Shown here piece by piece: positions 1 through 8,481 of a stretch of 54,213 bases of DNA. The position numbers and the translations under genes were made by a program. The notes beneath the pieces are model-generated. The model was not told where the DNA came from, searched no databases, and worked only from the letters and a program-made list of their open reading frames with translations. The first letter of the stretch is position 1; each line of letters opens with the position of its first letter. The stretch is from Betaproteobacteria bacterium (GTDB lineage Bacteria; Pseudomonadota; Gammaproteobacteria; Burkholderiales; JAHFQX01): positions 1 through 54,213 of the forward strand of contig JAHFQX010000018.1 in assembly GCA_023259135.1 (NCBI GenBank), given 5' to 3'.

Positions 1-1043
1 AGCAGCTTCAGCGACAGTCGCCGCCGCCCCAGCGCCATCGCCAGGGCGCCGGTGGCGCCCATCGCCCCGCCCTCGGTCGGCGTCGCCACGCCGAGGAAAA
101 TCGTGCCGAGCACCAGGAAGATCAGCGCCAGCGGCGGGATCAGCACGAAGGTCACGCGCTCGGCGATCCGGGACAGCAGGCCGAGCTCGAGGAAATGGTT
201 GATCACCGAAGCCAGGAAGGCCACCCCAACCCCCACGGAGGTGGATACCACCAGCAGCATGTCCGTGGGCGCGTCGGGAGGGTAGTAGAGCTTGGCGAAC
301 GCGACGGATGCTCCTGTGGCGACGAGTGCCAGCGCGATCAGTGACGGCGTGCCGCTGCTGCCGTTGTCCTCGCGGAAGGTGCGCGCCTCCAGCGGCAATG
401 CCGGCGCCCACGACGGCTTGAAAATGGCGATGCCTGCCGCGTACAGCACGTACAGACCGGTCAGCGCCAGGCCAGGAACAAAGGCTCCCGCGTACATGTC
501 GCCCACCGACTTGCCGAGCTGATCGGCCATGACGATCAGCACTAGCGAAGGCGGGATGATCTGCGCCAGCGTGCCGGAGGCGGCGATGACGCCGGAGGCG
601 AGGCGCCGGTCGTAGCCGTAGCGCAGCATGATCGGCAGCGAGATCAGGCCCATGGAGATCACCGAGGCCGCCACCACGCCGGTGGTCGCCGCCAGCAGCG
701 CGCCTACAACGATCACGGCGAAAGCGAGGCCGCCCCGCAGCGGGCCGAACAGTTGGCCGATGGTGTCGAGCAGGTCCTCGGCCATGCCGCTGCGCTCCAG
801 GATCAGGCCCATGAAAGTGAAGAACGGCACCGCCAGCAGGGTATCGTTGGACATCACGCCCCAGACGCGCTGCGGCAGCGCCTGGAACAGCGAAGGTTCC
901 AGCAGGCCCAGTTGGATCCCGATCAGCCCGAAGAAAATGCCGTTGGCGGCGAGCGCAAAGGCCACCGGGTAGCCGAGGAGCAGAAAGACCACTAGCGCCG
1001 CGAACATCAGCGGCGCCAGGTTGTGGGTCAGCAATTCGATCAC
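1..1043 (-). CDS. dctM: TRAP transporter large permease DctM (partial, 3' end outside window)
   Basis: This is the large, channel-forming subunit of a TRAP transporter, which drives uptake of organic acids using a sodium or proton gradient. Translation from a GTG at 1043 gives a chain of hydrophobic helices with DctM hallmarks: an early VPFF segment, Gly/Ala-rich helices, and a TLAQIIPPS segment matching the family pattern GTLGxxIPPS. About 347 codons are present and the C-terminal quarter lies off the left edge. The GTG overlaps the stop of the dctQ gene before it by 4 bases (GTGA), so the two are translationally coupled. No ATG exists at this end, so the GTG start is inferred. The matching DctP receptor is not adjacent; it may lie beyond the left edge or be the one at 8672. 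Confidence 0.9.
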   Translation of the reverse strand, partial: MIELLTHNLAPLMFAALVVFLLLGYPVAFALAANGIFFGLIGIQLGLLEPSLFQALPQRVWGVMSNDTLLAVPFFTFMGLILERSGMAEDLLDTIGQLFGPLRGGLAFAVIVVGALLAATTGVVAASVISMGLISLPIMLRYGYDRRLASGVIAASGTLAQIIPPSLVLIVMADQLGKSVGDMYAGAFVPGLALTGLYVLYAAGIAIFKPSWAPALPLEARTFREDNGSSGTPSLIALALVATGASVAFAKLYYPPDAPTDMLLVVSTSVGVGVAFLASVINHFLELGLLSRIAERVTFVLIPPLALIFLVLGTIFLGVATPTEGGAMGATGALAMALGRRRLSLKL

Positions 1044-1630
1044 GCGGCCTGTCCCCGCTGCTTCCGTATCTCCTCGGCGAGTTGTTCCTCGGGGCTCGAC
1101 TCCTCCTGTTTTTCGGTCGGGTCGGGGATCAGCCCGCGCAGGAACGCGATGCGCTTGATCAACTCGGAGAGGCCCTGCAGCACCAGCAGGAAAAAGCCGA
1201 CCGGCACCATCAGCCGGGCCGGCCAGATGATCAGACCGCCGACGTTGGTCGAAACCTCATTGTGCCGGTAGGCATCGACGAACACCGGCCAGGACAGCCA
1301 CATGATGGCGATTGCCATCGGCAACAGAAAAAAGACGGTGCCGAGGATGTCGATCCCTATCTGCACCCGCTTCGACAGGCGCCCGGAGATGACGTCGATG
1401 CGCACATGCTGATTGTGCAGCAGGGCGTAGCCGGCGCAGAACAGGAACACGGCCGAAAACAGGTACCACTGGAGCTCCAGCCAGGCGTTGGAACTCATGT
1501 TGAAAGCGTAGCGGATAACCGCGTTGCCGGCGCTCACCAGCACGGCCACCAGTATCAGCCAGTAGGTGAGCCGGCCGATGCGCTCGGTGAGGCCATCGAT
1601 CAACTGGCTCAATTTCAGCAGTAAGATCAC
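1040..1630 (-). CDS. dctQ: TRAP transporter small permease DctQ
   Basis: This 196-residue inner-membrane protein has four predicted membrane helices (around residues 20-40, 55-75, 95-118 and 140-162), as usual for DctQ. The motif WLELQWYLF after helix one and the short charged loop HNQHVRIDV after helix two are typical of the family, where the region contacts DctM. The C-terminus is an unusually charged tail of about 30 residues rich in Glu, Gln and Lys. The gene is in one run with dctM (4-base overlap) and lies 170 bp downstream of the flavoprotein at 1800, so it could be the distal part of the operon that starts at 5873. Confidence 0.9.
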   Translation of the reverse strand: MILLLKLSQLIDGLTERIGRLTYWLILVAVLVSAGNAVIRYAFNMSSNAWLELQWYLFSAVFLFCAGYALLHNQHVRIDVISGRLSKRVQIGIDILGTVFFLLPMAIAIMWLSWPVFVDAYRHNEVSTNVGGLIIWPARLMVPVGFFLLVLQGLSELIKRIAFLRGLIPDPTEKQEESSPEEQLAEEIRKQRGQAA

Positions 1631-1799
1631 GGTATTTCCCCCTGAGAAATTTCAGCGTCCGCGGTCTTGATCTTCGTTGCCGGGTTCTGGCATGCCGGCT
1701 GGCGGGACTGGTCGGGATTATAAGCGGGAAAGCGGAGACATTTCCATTTGGCGTTGACGCTCCGCGAGCGTCTCCCCGTGCCGCTTGTGGACAGGCGCG

Positions 1800-3734
1800 C
1801 TAGAGCCGCAGCCCGACGCGCTGGCCGTCCGCCATGGCCTCGAGGATGCCTTGCGGCGTGACGCAGTCGCCGATGAGGTATACCTCAGCCCCTTTCTCCG
1901 CCAGTTCCTGCTGCAGGCTGCGCTCTGGCGTGCCCCCCGTGGCGAGCACGATGGTGTCTGCCGTGATCACCTCGCGCAGGCCCTCGGCGTTGGTAATCAC
2001 CACCCCCTCGGGCGCGATCGCCTCGTAGTGGACGCCGGTAAGCGTGCGCACCCCCTTGGCGGCGAGGCGACGGAGCAAGGCGATGCGCGGGCTGGGATTG
2101 ATCTTGGTGGCGAGGGCCGGACCGCGGCGCAGGACCGTCACCTGCTTGCCTGCCTCGGCGAGAAACTCGGCCGTCTCGCAGCCGACGAGTTCGCCGCCGA
2201 TCACGGCGACGCGGGCACCGACCGCGGCCTCGCCGGCGAGGACAGCGAGCGCGGTGACCCCCCGGGCTTTAGCCAGGCCGGGTAAATCGGGGATCGCGGG
2301 CAGCGTGCCGCTGGCAAGGACCACCGCATCGGGCTGCTGCTCGGCGACGAGCGCCGGAGTGGCGGGTCGGCCGAGCTCGACCTGCACCCCCAGCTTGGCC
2401 AGTTGCCCCACCAGGTACCGCCGCAGGTCGGCGATCTCCTCTTTCTCGGGTGGCTTGGCGCCCGGGACCAACTGTCCGCCAAGCTCGGGTTCTTTCTCGA
2501 AGAGCACCACGCGATGGCCGCGGAGGGCGGCGACGCGGGCCGCTTCCATGCCTGCCGGGCCGCCGCCGACCACCACCACCCGCTTCGACGGCGCGGCCGG
2601 GCGCGGCCGGGACTCGCGCTCCCGGCCCAGCGCCGGATTCACGGGGCAAATGATGGGCGCGCCGGTGGCAAGGAGGCCATCACGACACTTCACGCAGCCA
2701 AGGCAGGGGCGAATCTCGTCCAGCGCGCCATCGATCACCTTGCGCGGCAGCTCGGCATCGGCGATCAGCGCGCGGCCGAAGGCGATGAAGTCGGCCTGGC
2801 CGGCGGCGAGCGCCTGCTCGCCGAGCGCCGGGGTCATGCGGCCGACGGCGATCACCGGCACGGCGACGGCCTGCTTCACGGCGGTGGCGAGCGGCAGCAA
2901 AAAGCCCGGCGTACGCGGGGTGGACGCCCACATCACCGGATGCCCATAGCCGAAGGCGGAGACATGCGCGGCAGCGGCGCCGGCGACCGCGGCCATCGCC
3001 GCGACGGCCGCTGCCTCCTCGGCAGGGATGCCCTCCGGCATGCCGATTTCCTGGCCGTTGAGGCGCACCCAGACCGGGAAATCGGGACCCACCGCATCGC
3101 GGCTGGCACGGATGATCTCAAGCAGGAACCGGGCGCGGCCGGGCAGGTCGCCGCCATATTCGTCGGTTCGCTTGTTGGTGGCGCGGGAGAGGAAGTTGGC
3201 GATGAGATAAGAGTGGGCGCCGTGAATTTCGACGCCGTCGAAGCCGGCCTCCCGTGCCCGTCGCGCGGCGCCGGCGAAGCGCTGCACGACGGCGCCAATC
3301 TCGTCCCGGCTCAGCTCGCGGGGCGCCTCGCCGCCGCCGGGGGCGAGGGGCGAAGGCCCGACGGGCTGGGCGCCGGCCAGCCGCGATTTGGCGACCCGGC
3401 CGGCATGGAATAACTGAATTGCCGCCGCCGCGCCGGCCTCGTGGATGGCGTCGGCCAGGCGCGACAGCCCGGCGAGGCAGCGATCGTCGTCAACTCTGGG
3501 CTGGTTGAGCATGCCCATGCCCTCTGGAAAATCGACGCAACTGCCCTCGACGATGACCAGTCCGGCGCCGCCCCGCGCCCGCTCGGCGTAGTAGGCCACT
3601 TGCCGCTCGGTGATCAGGCCCTCGGCCGAGGCGAAGCCGGTGCCCATGGGGGCCATGACCATCCGGTTGCGCAACTCCAGCCGTCCAATCCGCCCAGGTT
3701 TCAGGAGCCGCTCGAAGGCCAGCTCAGCGTTCAT
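1800..3734 (-). CDS. Old-yellow-enzyme family NADH:flavin oxidoreductase (2,4-dienoyl-CoA reductase FadH-like)
   Basis: This 644-residue protein has the architecture of FadH and related enoate reductases. It has an N-terminal FMN-binding TIM barrel (about 1-340, with HGAHSYLIANFLS and NKRTDEYGG), a cysteine cluster for a 4Fe-4S centre, and a C-terminal FAD/NAD(P)-binding half (VVVVGGGPAGMEAA, then VAVIGGELVGCETAEFL). Such enzymes reduce C=C bonds conjugated to a carbonyl or thioester. The start at 3734 is chosen because GGAGG lies just upstream; the frame also opens four codons earlier at a TTG. The cysteines read CxxCxxC then C after 12 residues, one residue shorter than the CxxCxxxC I expect for FadH. 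Its position after an acyl-CoA dehydrogenase and a crotonase suggests work on an unsaturated acyl-CoA, but the substrate is unknown. Confidence 0.85.
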   Translation of the reverse strand: MNAELAFERLLKPGRIGRLELRNRMVMAPMGTGFASAEGLITERQVAYYAERARGGAGLVIVEGSCVDFPEGMGMLNQPRVDDDRCLAGLSRLADAIHEAGAAAAIQLFHAGRVAKSRLAGAQPVGPSPLAPGGGEAPRELSRDEIGAVVQRFAGAARRAREAGFDGVEIHGAHSYLIANFLSRATNKRTDEYGGDLPGRARFLLEIIRASRDAVGPDFPVWVRLNGQEIGMPEGIPAEEAAAVAAMAAVAGAAAAHVSAFGYGHPVMWASTPRTPGFLLPLATAVKQAVAVPVIAVGRMTPALGEQALAAGQADFIAFGRALIADAELPRKVIDGALDEIRPCLGCVKCRDGLLATGAPIICPVNPALGRERESRPRPAAPSKRVVVVGGGPAGMEAARVAALRGHRVVLFEKEPELGGQLVPGAKPPEKEEIADLRRYLVGQLAKLGVQVELGRPATPALVAEQQPDAVVLASGTLPAIPDLPGLAKARGVTALAVLAGEAAVGARVAVIGGELVGCETAEFLAEAGKQVTVLRRGPALATKINPSPRIALLRRLAAKGVRTLTGVHYEAIAPEGVVITNAEGLREVITADTIVLATGGTPERSLQQELAEKGAEVYLIGDCVTPQGILEAMADGQRVGLRL

Positions 3735-3828
3735 TTCTTCCTCCAATCCCGGCGGTAGCGCCAGGCGCCTGCTTGGTCACGCCCTTGATTGGGGCCAACG
3801 ATAGCCATCTCCCCCAATAGGCTGGCAT

Positions 3829-5025
3829 TCAATAAGATCGGGGCATGCCAAGGACATTCTGGCCGATGAACGCCAGGATCAGGTTGGTCGAGATGGGGGC
3901 GACGCGGAAATGGCGGCTCTCCCGCCAGACCCGTTCCACGTCGAACTCGCGGGCAACGCCGAATCCGCCGTAGGTTTGCATGCACACATCGGCCGCTTTC
4001 CATGCGGCTTCCGCCGCCAGATGCTTGGCCGCGTTTGCCTCGTAGCCGCAGGGCTTGCCGGCGTCCAGCAGCATGGCGGCACGGCGCGCCATGAGGTCGG
4101 CGGCGTCGAGTTGGGCATAGGTGTCGGCGATGGGAAACTGGATGCCCTGATTGGCGCTGATCGGGCGGCCGAAGACGACCCGCTGGTTAGCATAGTCCAC
4201 CGCCTTGCGAATGAACCAGTTGCCGTTGCCGAGGATGGCGCCGCAAGCGAGGGTGCGCTCGGCATTCATGCTGGATAGGATGTAGGTAAATCCTTCGCCT
4301 TCCTCGCCGATGCGGTTTTCCGCCGGCACGATGGCATCGTTGAAGAACACTTCGTAGGTAAGGTGGTTGGTCATGATGTCGATTGGGCGGATCTCGATCG
4401 TTTTGTCACGCAGCCCCTGTTTCACATCGACCAGAAATACCGAAAGCCCATGCTTTTTGTGCTTCATTTCCTCTACCGGGGTGGTGCGGGCGAGCAGCAG
4501 CATGAGGTCGGTGTGGCCGGTGCGGGAAATCCAGATCTTCTGCCCGTTTATCACATAGCGGTTGCCATCGCGCACTGCCCGCGTCTTGAGTCTTAGGGTA
4601 TCGGTGCCGGCGCCGGGTTCGGTAACGCCGAAGGACTGCAGGCGCAGCTCCCCGGTCGCGATCTTGGGTAGGTAATGTTCCTTCTGGCTTTCGTTGCCGT
4701 GCTTGAGCACCGTGCCCATGGTGTACATCTGGGCGATGCAGGCCCCGGCGTTGCAGCCCTCCTCGTGAACGGTTTGCAGAATGACTTGAGCGGCGCGGAA
4801 CGGCAGGCCGGAGCCGCCATATTGCTCCGGAATGAGAGCCGCCAGATATCCCCCGCTGGCCATGGCGTTGACGAAGGCGTCAGGATAGTCTCCCTTTACG
4901 TCCAGATCCCGCCAGTACTTTCCGGGAAAGGCCGCACAGAGCTTGCGGACGCTGTCGCGCAGCTCCGGATAATCCCGGTCGATCCGGACTGCGCTCCCGT
5001 CATGGGTTTGTTCCGTCGCTGTCAT
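3829..5025 (-). CDS. Acyl-CoA dehydrogenase
   Basis: This 398-residue FAD enzyme oxidises an acyl-CoA at the alpha,beta position and passes electrons to ETF. Family signatures are FGVTEPGAGTD (around 132-142), the FAD/substrate strand INGQKIWISRTG (159-170) and the C-terminal YGGFGVAREFDVERVWRE. The MCAD catalytic glutamate in YEGT is absent: the aligned stretch reads VAPIST. A Glu at about residue 256 (MNAER) sits where isovaleryl-CoA and long-chain dehydrogenases carry their base, so a branched or bulky substrate is plausible (inference). GGAG lies upstream of the ATG. It is 53 bp downstream of the crotonase and 94 bp upstream of the flavoprotein, in one operon. Confidence 0.9.
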   Translation of the reverse strand: MTATEQTHDGSAVRIDRDYPELRDSVRKLCAAFPGKYWRDLDVKGDYPDAFVNAMASGGYLAALIPEQYGGSGLPFRAAQVILQTVHEEGCNAGACIAQMYTMGTVLKHGNESQKEHYLPKIATGELRLQSFGVTEPGAGTDTLRLKTRAVRDGNRYVINGQKIWISRTGHTDLMLLLARTTPVEEMKHKKHGLSVFLVDVKQGLRDKTIEIRPIDIMTNHLTYEVFFNDAIVPAENRIGEEGEGFTYILSSMNAERTLACGAILGNGNWFIRKAVDYANQRVVFGRPISANQGIQFPIADTYAQLDAADLMARRAAMLLDAGKPCGYEANAAKHLAAEAAWKAADVCMQTYGGFGVAREFDVERVWRESRHFRVAPISTNLILAFIGQNVLGMPRSY

Positions 5026-5078
5026 ATCTCTACTCCATTTCGTCTAAGCAAACCAGCGGCGCCGGCAATGCCCGTTGT

Positions 5079-5873
5079 CTAGCGTCCCTTGAAAACGGGC
5101 GGGCGTTTTTCGTTGAAGGCGCGAATGCCCTCGTGGCGATCCTCGGAAGTCACCAGACGGTAATAGGCTTCCAGGGCAAAACGGTGAGACGTCTTGCGGT
5201 CCACGTCCAAGCTTACGTTCATCGACTTTTTGGCCTGCTTCACCGCCAGCGGGGCGTTGGCGCAGATTGCATTGGCGACGTCGAGCACTTCTTCCATCAG
5301 TTTCCCCGGCGCGCATATTCGATTGACCAGGCCCCATTCGAGGGCGGTCTCGGCGTTGATGGGGCGCGCGGACAGCACAAACTCTTTTGCCCGCCGCTCG
5401 CCGATGATCCGCGGTAAAACGGAAACTCCGCCGCCTCCCGGCATGATGCCGCGGCTCACTTCGGTGATGGCGAACTTGGCATGGGGAGCGCAATAGCTGA
5501 AGTCGCAGCCCAGCGTTATTTCCAATCCCCCCGCGTAGGCGACGCCGTTGACGGCCACGATGATCGGTACCGGGCAGTCGGCCATGGCGAAAAGTCCCCG
5601 CTGGCCGTCCAAATGCTGGTCCAGCCATTCCTCGTTGGTCATGTGGTTGCGTTGCTTCAGATCCCCTCCGGAGCAAAACGCTTTTTCACCGGCCCCGGTC
5701 AGCACGATGCAGCGGATATCCCCCGGCCTTTGGGTGAGCGGGACAAATATATCTCCCAGCTCGCGCATCATTTGGGTGTTCATGGCGTTGTAGACTTCCG
5801 GCCGGTTGAGCGTTACGATCATCAGCCCATTGTCGCAGTGCTCCACAATGATGGTTTCGTACTTATCCTGCAT
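5079..5873 (-). CDS. Enoyl-CoA hydratase/isomerase family protein with both catalytic Glu
   Basis: This is a 264-residue crotonase-fold protein. The oxyanion-hole region AFCSGGDLK (66-73) is intact. Two glutamates, E118 in AGGLEIT and E138 in AITEV, are spaced 20 apart as in mitochondrial enoyl-CoA hydratase (E144/E164), so genuine hydratase activity is likely. C-terminal EKRPPVFKGR is the usual family ending. It is the first gene of the leftward catabolic operon and is followed by the acyl-CoA dehydrogenase. The promoter proposed at 6133-6160 lies about 260 bp upstream, with a MITE in between. A purine-rich GGGGGAG lies just before the ATG. Confidence 0.9.
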   Translation of the reverse strand: MQDKYETIIVEHCDNGLMIVTLNRPEVYNAMNTQMMRELGDIFVPLTQRPGDIRCIVLTGAGEKAFCSGGDLKQRNHMTNEEWLDQHLDGQRGLFAMADCPVPIIVAVNGVAYAGGLEITLGCDFSYCAPHAKFAITEVSRGIMPGGGGVSVLPRIIGERRAKEFVLSARPINAETALEWGLVNRICAPGKLMEEVLDVANAICANAPLAVKQAKKSMNVSLDVDRKTSHRFALEAYYRLVTSEDRHEGIRAFNEKRPPVFKGR

Positions 5874-5927
5874 GGCTCCCCCTTCCCGATTGATTCACAG
5901 CTTCCGCCGGCATCCTTGGCAACTTAT

Positions 5928-6094
5928 CAGGGTGTTGAAAAACGCCCGAAATTCCCTTCGATACGCGCTTCGCGCTACTCAGGACGAACGGCAAGGTACT
6001 AATTCCGTTCGTCCTGAGTCGGCGGCTTGGCCGCCGTATCAAAGCCTGTCCTGAGCGAAGTCGAAGAGCGCCGTGGGCGTTTTTCAACACCCTG
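5928..6094. mobile_element. Non-autonomous MITE-like element, 167 bp
   Basis: Perfect 20-bp terminal inverted repeats (5928-5947, beginning CAGGGTGTTG; 6075-6094, ending CAACACCCTG) enclose a non-coding core. The 4-base sequence TTAT flanks both ends directly (5924-5927 and 6095-6098), as expected for a target-site duplication. The core carries further palindromic pieces (CAGGACGAACGG against CCGTTCGTCCTG) that resemble the repeat at 41292-41370. No transposase frame is present, so it must have been moved in trans. It lies between the predicted promoter and first gene of the catabolic operon, so the transcript would form a very stable hairpin in its leader. I do not assign the transposase family. 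Confidence 0.8.
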
Positions 6095-6132
6095 TTATGG
6101 GCCTTCGGGTTCGCTGCATTTAATGGGCATCA

Positions 6133-6160
6133 TTTTTATACACGGATCGGCCGATGTCAA
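6133..6160 (-). promoter_or_regulatory. Predicted sigma70 promoter of the leftward catabolic operon
   Basis: On the minus strand a perfect -35 hexamer TTGACA (6155-6160) is followed 16 bases later by TAAAAA (6133-6138); an overlapping TATAAA (6135-6140) would be at spacing 14. It abuts the LacI-type palindrome at 6161-6172, which would lie just upstream of the -35 box. It faces the crotonase at 5873. Prediction from sequence only. Confidence 0.5.
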
Positions 6161-6172
6161 TGAATCGTTTCA
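6161..6172. promoter_or_regulatory. Putative LacI-family operator upstream of the leftward operon
   Basis: TGAATCGTTTCA is a 12-base palindrome with one mismatched pair and the central CG typical of LacI/GalR-family operators. The half-site TGAAACG, on the minus strand here, recurs exactly in the palindrome at 8482-8493 next to the regulator's own transcription unit. It touches the -35 box of the predicted promoter. Confidence 0.5.
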
Positions 6173-6239
6173 ATTTGATCGTCAGCAAGCAGGCAGAGCC
6201 CGGCTCCGGATATTCTTGGGGGTTGCGGAAGGGGTCGGA

Positions 6240-7310
6240 TTACCGGCGGCGAACGGCTGCGCGGCGGGTTGCGGTTTTATTGCCCGCAACGGTCGGAGGG
6301 GCGGCGCAAGACTGGCGAACAATGAGTTCCGTGGGCAAAATGATCCGATGGGGCTTACTTTTCTTGGGTTGCGTCTCTCCCAGCCGCTCCAGCAGGAGTT
6401 GGGCCGCTACCGTGCCCATTCCCGCGAAATCTTTCCGGATCACCGTGATGGATGGCGTGGCGAATTCGGCGAGGTCTGAATCACAGCCGTTGATGATGGA
6501 AATATCCTCCGGAATGCGGAGATGGGCTTCATTGATGGCGCGCAGCACGCCGGGCAGCATCATCGTGCCGCCGATGATGATGGCGGAGGGGGGGGACTCC
6601 ATCGCCAGCAGGTCCGTCGTGCTTCGATAGGCTGAAGCGACCATGAAATCGCTGCGAACGATCAGCTGCTCTGCGGGGATCAATCCGCGGGCGGCATAAG
6701 CGCCGCGGAATCCGGCCTCGGTTTCGCGAGCCGGCCGGACCACCATGCTACCGGCCAGCAGAGCGATGCGTCGGTGGCCGAGTTCCAGCAAATAGTCGGT
6801 GGCCAAGGCGCTGCCGCCGCGATGATCTATCCATACCGTGTCGGTGTCGAGATCAAGTTCCCGGTCCAGCAGGATCATGGGTACGTTGACGGCCTTCAGG
6901 GCTTTTCGGAGTTTCGGTGAGCCCTCGTCGCATAGGGTCATCAACAGCCCGTCCATGCGGCGCCGCAGGAACATCTCGATGATCATCAATTCATGCTCGA
7001 CCGAGTCATTGCCGTTGGCAAACACTAAGACATAGCCGGCTTTGTTCAATATCGGTTCCGCGCTATTGATGAATCCAACCATCATCGGAAAGGTCAGATT
7101 CCGCGCCAAGCTGCCGATCATCTTGGTGGAGTCGGTGCGCATGCTTTGCGCGATTGGATGGGGGCGATAACCGAATTTCCGAATGACCGCTTCCACCCGC
7201 CGCCGATTCTCCGGGCTGACCGATTTATGCCCGTTGAGAACGCGGGATACCGTCCCGACAGACACGGAAGCCGCATGGGCGATATCGCGAATGGTCGGTT
7301 TTTTGATCAA
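6240..7310 (-). CDS. LacI-family transcriptional regulator
   Basis: This 356-residue repressor-type regulator has an N-terminal helix-turn-helix (TIRDIAHAASVSVGTVSRVL, about residues 6-25) and hinge helix (PHPIAQSMRT), followed by a periplasmic-binding-protein-like ligand domain to about 340. The frame opens at a TTG (7310) with AAGGA about 8 bases upstream; I accept this because the HTH begins immediately and the next Met is far inside the domain. It lies 13 bp after the CoA-transferase stop, so the two are likely co-transcribed. Two palindromes with central CG (6161-6172 and 8482-8493) are candidate operators, implying autoregulation and control of both catabolic arms. The inducer is unknown. 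Confidence 0.9.
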   Translation of the reverse strand: MIKKPTIRDIAHAASVSVGTVSRVLNGHKSVSPENRRRVEAVIRKFGYRPHPIAQSMRTDSTKMIGSLARNLTFPMMVGFINSAEPILNKAGYVLVFANGNDSVEHELMIIEMFLRRRMDGLLMTLCDEGSPKLRKALKAVNVPMILLDRELDLDTDTVWIDHRGGSALATDYLLELGHRRIALLAGSMVVRPARETEAGFRGAYAARGLIPAEQLIVRSDFMVASAYRSTTDLLAMESPPSAIIIGGTMMLPGVLRAINEAHLRIPEDISIINGCDSDLAEFATPSITVIRKDFAGMGTVAAQLLLERLGETQPKKSKPHRIILPTELIVRQSCAAPPTVAGNKTATRRAAVRRR

Positions 7311-7323
7311 CAGTTATTCCTTC

Positions 7324-8460
7324 TCAGGCCGAGAATTCGGCGCGAATCTTATCCGCGTGTTCCCCGAGAGCGGGAGCCCGGCCAATTCTATCAGCCTCCC
7401 CGGCGATGCGCAGGGGGGGCGCGACGATTTGCAGGGGCCCTTTCTCGGTTTCCATGGAGGCACGCCGCAGCGCCGGATGCTTGGCCAAATCGGCCACTTC
7501 ATTGATGACGCCGTAGGCTATGGCGGCCCGGCGCAGCCGATCAACCATCGTAGGGCGATCAAGGTGGGAGAAAATCTCCTCGATTGCGGCATTCAAGGAG
7601 TTCCGATTGATGTTGCGGGCCGGATTGTCCGCGTATTCCGGCTGCTTGGCGAGTTCCGGGCGTTGCAGAACGATTTCACAAAACCTGAGCCACTCCCGCT
7701 GGTTTTGCACGGCGATAACCAGTTGCGTCCCATCCCCGATGCGGAAGGCGCCATAAGGCGCGATCAGAGAGTGGCTAAATCCGGTCCGTGGCGGCGCCTT
7801 CCCCGTCAGTTCGTATAGCGAGAGAAAGACGCTCATCCAATCCGCCAGGCAGTCGAACAGCGAAATCGACAAGCCCGCGCCGACGCCGGTGCGCTGACGG
7901 GCGACGATGGCTTGCAGAATGCCGGCGTAGGCATTGGTGGCGCAGACCATATCGCATATCGAGATCCCGCATCTGCCGGGGGCCTCCGGGGTCCCAGAAA
8001 CGGCGGCCAGCCCGCTTTCGGCCTGAATCAACAGATCATACGCCTTCATGTCCCGGTAAGGTCCGTCCAGGCCATAACCGCTGACGTCGCAGGTGATGAG
8101 CCTGGGGTTGCGGGCACGCAATGCATCCGAGCCGAACCCCGCGCGCTGGGTGGCGCCGGGGGCCAGGTTCTGAATGAAGACATCGGCTTGATCTATGATT
8201 TTGTGCAGCAGCCCGGCATCCTCGGGGTTCTTGAGGTCCAGCGTGATGGATTCCTTGCCCCGGTTAAGATAGGCGAAAAACAGGCTATCCCCTTTCCAGT
8301 GGGAATCATAGGCTCGGGCGAAATCGCCTTCCAGGCGCTCCACCTTGATGACCCTGGCACCGGCTTCCGCCAAGCGCGTCCCGCAAAATGGCGCGGCCAC
8401 GGCTTGACCGATTTCGACGACCAGAATGCCTGCCAATGCATCGTTCATCATTGCCGTCAC
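7324..8460 (-). CDS. CaiB/BaiF (family III) CoA-transferase
   Basis: This 378-residue protein should transfer CoA from an acyl-CoA donor to a free carboxylic acid, the activation step for an imported substrate. The N-terminus (GILVVEIGQAVAAPFCGTRL) and RGKESITLDLKNP are class III signatures. The aspartate expected to form the acyl-anhydride intermediate is D142 in KAYDLLIQ, after DGPYRD. The start is a GTG at 8460 with AAGGGGG just upstream; ATGs lie three and four codons in. The gene faces away from dctP across 211 bp containing a LacI-type operator, and leads into the lacI-type gene. The CoA acceptor cannot be deduced. Confidence 0.88.
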   Translation of the reverse strand: MTAMMNDALAGILVVEIGQAVAAPFCGTRLAEAGARVIKVERLEGDFARAYDSHWKGDSLFFAYLNRGKESITLDLKNPEDAGLLHKIIDQADVFIQNLAPGATQRAGFGSDALRARNPRLITCDVSGYGLDGPYRDMKAYDLLIQAESGLAAVSGTPEAPGRCGISICDMVCATNAYAGILQAIVARQRTGVGAGLSISLFDCLADWMSVFLSLYELTGKAPPRTGFSHSLIAPYGAFRIGDGTQLVIAVQNQREWLRFCEIVLQRPELAKQPEYADNPARNINRNSLNAAIEEIFSHLDRPTMVDRLRRAAIAYGVINEVADLAKHPALRRASMETEKGPLQIVAPPLRIAGEADRIGRAPALGEHADKIRAEFSA

Positions 8461-8481
8461 AACAACCCCCTTGGTTCAAAA

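Noticed and set aside
1752-1768. Palindrome GACGCT/AGCGTC as terminator of the flavoprotein gene
   Set aside because: It has no T-run on either strand and a very short arm; it may be chance in GC-rich DNA.
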